Source of the DNA: Peptacetobacter sp.
Lineage (GTDB): Bacteria; Bacillota; Clostridia; Peptostreptococcales; Peptostreptococcaceae
DNA: 41,684 nt
Assembly (NCBI RefSeq): GCF_029264495.1
Contig: NZ_JARIBH010000062.1
Span: 1-41,684, forward strand
Reading direction: 5' to 3'
Below, piece by piece: positions 37,109-41,684 of the stretch. The notes beneath the pieces are model-generated. The model searched no databases. It had not been told where the DNA came from and saw nothing but the letters and a program-made list of their open reading frames with translations. The position numbers and the translations under genes were made by a program. Positions within the stretch are counted from its first letter, which is position 1. Each line of letters opens with the position of its first letter.

Positions 37109-39094
37109 ATGGACATGAAAGAATCTAAACTATTTTCACCATTGAAAATAGGATCATTAACATTAAAAAATAGAGTAGGTATGGCTCCTATGAGTATGAA
37201 TTATGAAGCAGAAGATGGATCAGTACCAAAAAGATTAGCAGATATATTTGTACGTAGAGCAGAAGGTGGTACAGGATATATAACAATTGATGCAGTTACA
37301 ATAGATAGTAAATATAAATATATGGGAAATACAACTGCACTAGATTCAGATGATTTAGTACCACAATTTAGAGAATTTGCTCAAAGAATAAAAGATGCAG
37401 GAAGTACATTAATACCTCAGATTATACATCCTGGACCAGAATCAATATGTGGATATAGACATATAGCACCACTTGGACCATCAAAAAATACAAATGCAAA
37501 CTGTCATGTTAGCCGTGCAATAAGTGTAGATGAAATACATGATATAATAAAACAATTTGGACAAGCTGCTAGAAGAGTGGAAGAATCAGGATGTGGTGGA
37601 ATAGGATTACATTGTGCACATGCATATATGTTACCGGGTTCTTTTTTATCACCATTAAGAAATAAAAGAATGGATGAATATGGTGGATGTCTAGATAATA
37701 GAGCTAGATTTGTAATAGAAATGATACAAGAAGTTCGTAAAAATGTAAGTCCTGATTTTCCTATAATGCTTAGAATATCAGGAGATGAAAGAGTAGTAGG
37801 AGGAAATACTTTAGAAGATATGTTATACTTAGCTCCAAAATTTGTTGAAGCAGGTGTAAATATGTTTGAAGTTTCTGGTGGAACTCAATATGAAGGACTA
37901 GAACATATAATACCAAGTCAGAATAAAAGTATAGGGGTAAATGTACATGAAGCATCTGAAATTAAAAAAGTTGTTGATGTTCCAGTTTATGCAGTAGGAA
38001 AAATCAATGATATAAGATATGCTGCTGAAATAGTTGAAAGAGGACTAGTTGATGGAGTGGCAATAGGTAGACCTTTATTAGCGGATCCAGATTTATGTAA
38101 TAAAGCAAAAGAAAATTTATTTGATGAAATAACACCATGTGCAAGTTGCGGTGGAAGTTGTATAAGTCGTACAGCAGATAGACCACAGTGTCGCTGTCAT
38201 ATAAACCCAAGAGTTGGATTTGAATATGATTATCCAGAAATACCAGCTGAAAAATCTAAAAAAGTTTTAGTTATTGGTGCAGGTCCTGGTGGTATGATGG
38301 CAGCAGTTACAGCAGCAGAAAGAGGTCATGATGTAACACTTTGGGAAGCTGATAATCAAATAGGTGGTCAAATTAATTTAGCAGTAGTAGCTCCTGGTAA
38401 ACAAGAAATGACTAAATGGTTATCTCACTTAAATTATAGAGCAAAAAAAGCTGGAGTAAAAATGGTATTTGGAAAAGAAGCTACAGTAGAAAATATAAAA
38501 GAATTTGCTCCAGAAGCAGTAATAGTTGCAACAGGAGCTAGACCATTAATTCCACCAATAAAAGGAACAAAAGAATATCCAGTGCTTACTGCACATGATT
38601 TCTTAGGAGGAAAATTTGTTATACCAAAAGGAAAAGTTTGTGTTCTTGGAGGAGGAGCAGTTGCCTGTGAAACTGCAGAAACAGTGATAGAAAATGCAAG
38701 ACCAAACGCACACACAAGAGGTTTTGAAGCTAGTATAGGAGATATAGATGTTACATTAATAGAAATGTTACCACAGTTATTAACTGGTGTATCTAGTCCA
38801 AATAGAGAACCTCTAATAAGAAAATTAAAAAATAAAGGTGTTCATATAAATGTAAATACAAAAATATTAGAAGTTACAGACCACGATGTAAAAGTACAAA
38901 GAGCAGATGGAACAGAAGAATGGTTAAAAGGATTTGATTATATATTATTTGGATTAGGTTCAAGAAATTATGATCCAATATCAGAAGAAATAAAAGAATT
39001 TGTTCCTGAAGTATATGTAATAGGAGATGCAAAAAAAGCTAGACAAGCAAGCTTTGCTATGTGGGAAGCATTTGAAGCTGCATATAATTTATAA
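37109..39094 (+). CDS. baiH: Flavin oxidoreductase, Delta6 reductase of the bai pathway
   Basis: A BaiCD paralogue that reduces the Delta6 double bond of the 3-oxo-Delta4,6 intermediate; it was earlier described as the 7beta-specific enzyme. The start is ATG 37109 after GAAAGG, giving 661 residues as in BaiH; the TTG at 37091 would precede the ribosome binding site. FMN barrel first, then Fe-S cysteines C344, C347, C351 and C363 (the usual spacing), then FAD/NAD domain with VLVIGAGPGGMMAA (about 388). It lies 237 nt after baiG behind a terminator, so it needs its own promoter or read-through. No baiI follows. Confidence 0.92.
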   Translation: MDMKESKLFSPLKIGSLTLKNRVGMAPMSMNYEAEDGSVPKRLADIFVRRAEGGTGYITIDAVTIDSKYKYMGNTTALDSDDLVPQFREFAQRIKDAGSTLIPQIIHPGPESICGYRHIAPLGPSKNTNANCHVSRAISVDEIHDIIKQFGQAARRVEESGCGGIGLHCAHAYMLPGSFLSPLRNKRMDEYGGCLDNRARFVIEMIQEVRKNVSPDFPIMLRISGDERVVGGNTLEDMLYLAPKFVEAGVNMFEVSGGTQYEGLEHIIPSQNKSIGVNVHEASEIKKVVDVPVYAVGKINDIRYAAEIVERGLVDGVAIGRPLLADPDLCNKAKENLFDEITPCASCGGSCISRTADRPQCRCHINPRVGFEYDYPEIPAEKSKKVLVIGAGPGGMMAAVTAAERGHDVTLWEADNQIGGQINLAVVAPGKQEMTKWLSHLNYRAKKAGVKMVFGKEATVENIKEFAPEAVIVATGARPLIPPIKGTKEYPVLTAHDFLGGKFVIPKGKVCVLGGGAVACETAETVIENARPNAHTRGFEASIGDIDVTLIEMLPQLLTGVSSPNREPLIRKLKNKGVHINVNTKILEVTDHDVKVQRADGTEEWLKGFDYILFGLGSRNYDPISEEIKEFVPEVYVIGDAKKARQASFAMWEAFEAAYNL

Positions 39095-39099
39095 AATAA

Positions 39100-39140
39100 A
39101 AACTGCTATATCAAATATTTTATGATATAGCAGTTTTTTT
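39100..39140. terminator. Terminator after baiH
   Basis: AAACTGCTATATCA (39100-39113) and its exact complement (39123-39136) with a T run make a strong terminator that ends the bai region. Confidence 0.9.
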
Positions 39141-39250
39141 AATATAATTTTAACATAATAATTACCTATAGCTTATATACGAAATAAAATTTTTTTGATA
39201 TATTTAAGTATAAAGTTGGGAGTTATTAGTATCCTGGATGAGGTGTTAAA

Positions 39251-39694
39251 ATGATTATATTGAAAAAAATAACAGAAGAAAATAGAGAAGAAGCTGAAAA
39301 ACTACAAGTAGAGGATTTTCAAAAGGGTTATATAGAAAGTATAAAAGAATGTTTACAAGAGGCAGATTTGTTAGAAAATTGGAATCCAGTTGGGATATAT
39401 GATAATAACATAATGATTGGATTTGCTATGTATGGAAATATTACAGAATCAAAATATACAAGACTTTGGTTTGATCGTTTGTTGATAGATAAAAAATATC
39501 AAAACAAAGGATATGGTAAAAAATCATTTGAGATTGTGTTAGAAAGAATAAAGCGAGAATATAAAAATCTAGATATATATCTAAGTGTGTATGAGGAGAA
39601 TAAAATCGCAATAAATATTTATAAGTATTTTGGATTTGAATTTACAGGTGAATTAGATACAAAAGGTGAAAAAATAATGAAGTATATAAAATAA
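39251..39694 (+). CDS. GNAT-family N-acetyltransferase
   Basis: A 147-residue acetyltransferase with the acetyl-CoA loop QNKGYG at about residues 92-97 in RLLIDKKYQNKGYGKKSFE, and the C-terminal NKIAINIYKYFGFEF typical of the fold. It resembles the diamine acetyltransferase-like (SpeG/PaiA-type) members in its pattern WFDRLLID, but the substrate is not clear. It stands alone between terminated genes; no functional link to the bai genes is visible. Confidence 0.8.
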   Translation: MIILKKITEENREEAEKLQVEDFQKGYIESIKECLQEADLLENWNPVGIYDNNIMIGFAMYGNITESKYTRLWFDRLLIDKKYQNKGYGKKSFEIVLERIKREYKNLDIYLSVYEENKIAINIYKYFGFEFTGELDTKGEKIMKYIK

Positions 39695-39775
39695 CTTTAA
39701 TAATTATCTTTATTAGTATTAAAATTAGATATATAATTAAATCAAATTTAATGATATTAATAAGGACGTGAAAAA

Positions 39776-40675
39776 ATGAGTAAAATTTTAGTTATAGGAA
39801 GTTTAAATTTAGATTATGTTATAGATGTTGAAGAAATGCCAAAGATTGGCGAGACAATAATAGGAAATAGTATAAAAAAAGTTCCAGGAGGAAAAGGTGC
39901 AAACCAAGCCTATGCAATAGGTAAATTAGGAGGGGATGTATCTATGATTGGAGCTGTGGGAAATGATGATGCTGGAAAAATTTTAATAAACAATCTAAAA
40001 AATGTAAATGTAAATACAAAAGGTATAGAAATTATAGATAATGAAGTTACAGGTCAAGCATATATACATGTAAATAAAAAGGGAGAAAATTCAATAACAG
40101 TAATATCAGGAGCAAACTCTTTAGTAGATAAAGAATTAATAGATAGAAATATAAATCTAATAAATGATGCTGAATATATTATAATGCAATTTGAAATACC
40201 ACTAGAAATAGTAAAATATGTTAAAGAAATTGCTATATCAAAAGGTAAAAAAATAATTATAGACCCAGCACCTGCAGTAAAAAATATAGATAAAGATTTA
40301 TATCAAGGAAGCTATATTTTAAAACCAAATGAATTAGAACTAGCTACATTAAGTGGAAAAGAACTTAATAATATAGAAGAATATAAAACTGAATTGATAA
40401 AAATGCAATCAAATGGTGTAAATCAAGTAATATGTACATTAGGAGAAGAGGGTTGCCTACATTATAATGGAGAAGAATTTAAAAAATTTGATTGTAAAAA
40501 AACAAAAGTTGTAGATACAACAGCAGCAGGAGATACTTTTACAGCAGCACTCGTAATATCTCTAAGTGAAGGAAAAAATATTTATGAATCAATAGATTTT
40601 GCACAAAAAGCAGCTTCTATTACAGTATCAAAAAGAGGAGCTCAAAGCTCAATTCCATCTAGAGATGAAATATAA
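39776..40675 (+). CDS. rbsK: Ribokinase (PfkB family)
   Basis: Phosphorylates ribose (or a related sugar) to the 5-phosphate. The 299-residue protein has the first PfkB signature with GGKGANQA (38-45) and the second, DTTAAGDTF, with catalytic Asp253 in the anion hole. NLDYVIDVEEMP near the start is typical of RbsK. No rbs transport genes are adjacent, so the exact sugar is inferred. AAGGACG precedes the ATG, and a terminator follows closely. Confidence 0.85.
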   Translation: MSKILVIGSLNLDYVIDVEEMPKIGETIIGNSIKKVPGGKGANQAYAIGKLGGDVSMIGAVGNDDAGKILINNLKNVNVNTKGIEIIDNEVTGQAYIHVNKKGENSITVISGANSLVDKELIDRNINLINDAEYIIMQFEIPLEIVKYVKEIAISKGKKIIIDPAPAVKNIDKDLYQGSYILKPNELELATLSGKELNNIEEYKTELIKMQSNGVNQVICTLGEEGCLHYNGEEFKKFDCKKTKVVDTTAAGDTFTAALVISLSEGKNIYESIDFAQKAASITVSKRGAQSSIPSRDEI

Positions 40676-40681
40676 TAAATA

Positions 40682-40722
40682 AAAAGACTATAGTTATAAA
40701 TTTTAACTATAGTCTTTTCTTT
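40682..40722. terminator. Terminator after rbsK
   Basis: AAAAGACTATAGTTA (40682-40696) and its exact complement (40704-40718) with a T-rich end. Confidence 0.9.
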
Positions 40723-40920
40723 TATAAAAATACATATACTCTATTTTAAATACTTTGTAAATTTCATATAATTTTGCAATTAACTATAAAAATAAGTACC
40801 ATAAGAAAATAAAATGCAAACAAATAAAATCATTATATATAAAAATTATACAAAATGAAGTTTTTTTAAATAAATAGTATATAATAGATATATTAAAAAT
40901 AAGTAATTGCGAGGAATATA

Positions 40921-41559
40921 ATGAAATCAACAATAGAAATATTTAAATATATAGTAGAAGAAATACATTCAACAATAGGAGCAACAGTAGATAATAAAAA
41001 TTTACCTGTAACATGTGCAATAAATATAATGGATTATGATGAAACAGGCATATACTTTTCTATATCAAAAGGGATGCTTTTTTACGAAATATTAAAAAAT
41101 AAAAAATATTTATCTCTAACAGCAGCAAATGGAAAAGATATTAAAGATGTTGTATATATAAATATATCTGGTGATGTTGAAGAAGTAAACAAAAGTAAAA
41201 GAGATTTAATATTAAAACGAAATGATTATATAAAAAGAATATATCCTACTGAAAAATCTAGAATGAATTTGACAATTTTTAAAATAGTAAAAGGAAAGGG
41301 AGAATGGATAGATCTTAGATATAATCCTATTGAAAGATATGAATTTTCTTTTGGTGGGGAAAAAATAGAGAAAAAAGGATACTTTATAACTGCTAAATGT
41401 TTAAATTGTGGAAGATGTAGAGAAATTTGTCCACAAGGATGTATAGATGTAGAGAAATTTGATGATATAAATCAATCCACAATTAATCATATAAACTGTA
41501 TAAACTGTGGAAATTGTGCAGAAATTTGTCCAGTAGAAGCAATATTAAAACGGATATAA
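40921..41559 (+). CDS. Pyridoxamine-5'-phosphate-oxidase-like flavoprotein fused to a ferredoxin domain
   Basis: A 212-residue protein. Residues about 1-145 form a split-barrel PNPOx-like domain (GATVDNKNLPVTCAINIM, then ISKGMLFYEILKN and YINISGDVEEV), a fold that binds FMN or F420. The C-terminus carries two [4Fe-4S] motifs, C160/163/166/170 and C193/196/199/203 (ICPQGC, EICPVEAI). A redox role in an anaerobe is likely; the partner is unknown. GCGAGG stands before the ATG. The protein ends at 41559, complete within the window. Confidence 0.78.
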   Translation: MKSTIEIFKYIVEEIHSTIGATVDNKNLPVTCAINIMDYDETGIYFSISKGMLFYEILKNKKYLSLTAANGKDIKDVVYINISGDVEEVNKSKRDLILKRNDYIKRIYPTEKSRMNLTIFKIVKGKGEWIDLRYNPIERYEFSFGGEKIEKKGYFITAKCLNCGRCREICPQGCIDVEKFDDINQSTINHINCINCGNCAEICPVEAILKRI

Positions 41560-41650
41560 AAAGAAGGAATATAAAGTAGCAACTTTTATTTTTTATTTTA
41601 AATTAATTAAAGAGTACTTTATGAAAAAATTAAAATAGTAAACTAAATTT

Positions 41651-41684
41651 AAAAAGTAGAATCTATGGTTAGATTCTACTTTTT
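41651..41684. terminator. Hairpin terminator at the window edge
   Basis: AAAAAGTAGAATCTA (41651-41665) pairs exactly with the last 15 bases (41670-41684) around a 4-nt loop. It may end the flavoprotein gene or a convergent gene beyond the window. Confidence 0.8.

Noticed and set aside
39251-39694. GNAT protein as part of the bai pathway
   Set aside because: A strong terminator separates it from baiH and the fold has no known bile acid role; it is not baiI.

Overview
The window comes from a very AT-rich, low-GC Gram-positive anaerobe. Its Ile codons are mostly ATA and its Arg codons mostly AGA in housekeeping genes. It has a CIRCE-controlled groESL, an oxygen-sensitive glycyl radical enzyme and a bile-acid-inducible (bai) operon. 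That combination points to the Peptostreptococcaceae, most likely a Peptacetobacter (Clostridium) hiranonis-like intestinal 7alpha-dehydroxylating bacterium. The species is inferred from content, not from a database match.

Layout. (1) 1-10.3 kb is core genome: pyrB-pyrK-pyrD-pyrE behind a PyrR-type RNA hairpin, a LysR regulator, an OGG-type DNA glycosylase, groES-groEL, a DUF2871-type membrane protein behind a hairpin that would hide its ribosome binding site, and guaA. (2) 10.3-21.2 kb is an accessory island directly after guaA with different codon use (many ATT, AAG, TTG). It starts with a frameshifted Xre-type repressor and decayed mobile-element-like fragments. A compact seven-gene unit behind one good promoter follows: a small HTH regulator, a methyltransferase-like subunit, a 1358-aa GIY-YIG-like/SF2 helicase/N6-methyltransferase fusion, and a type II CBASS module (CD-NTase, E1-E2 Cap2, JAMM protease Cap3, two-TM effector). 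(3) 21.5-26.7 kb carries a fructose-6-phosphate-aldolase-like transaldolase, a YbiW/PflD-like glycyl radical enzyme, its divergently encoded radical-SAM activase and a DeoR regulator with shared candidate operators. (4) 26.9-39.1 kb is the bile acid region: a divergent regulator pair (one protein with a sensor and two AraC HTH domains, one sensor-only), then baiB-baiCD-baiE-baiA-baiF-baiG and a separately placed baiH. (5) 39.2-41.7 kb has a GNAT acetyltransferase, ribokinase and a flavin-reductase-like/ferredoxin fusion.

How it works together. The bai genes supply uptake (BaiG), CoA activation (BaiB), 3-OH oxidation/reduction (BaiA), Delta4 oxidation and reduction (BaiCD), 7-dehydration (BaiE), CoA transfer (BaiF) and Delta6 reduction (BaiH), enough for cholate to deoxycholate; every BaiE catalytic residue I could place is present. 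The GRE/aldolase set fits radical cleavage of a sugar phosphate followed by aldol cleavage. The island combines DNA restriction-modification with cyclic-nucleotide abortive defence in one apparent transcription unit under a single small repressor, which is the most unusual arrangement here. The double-HTH AraC regulator with a 21-bp-period direct repeat in front of it is the second.
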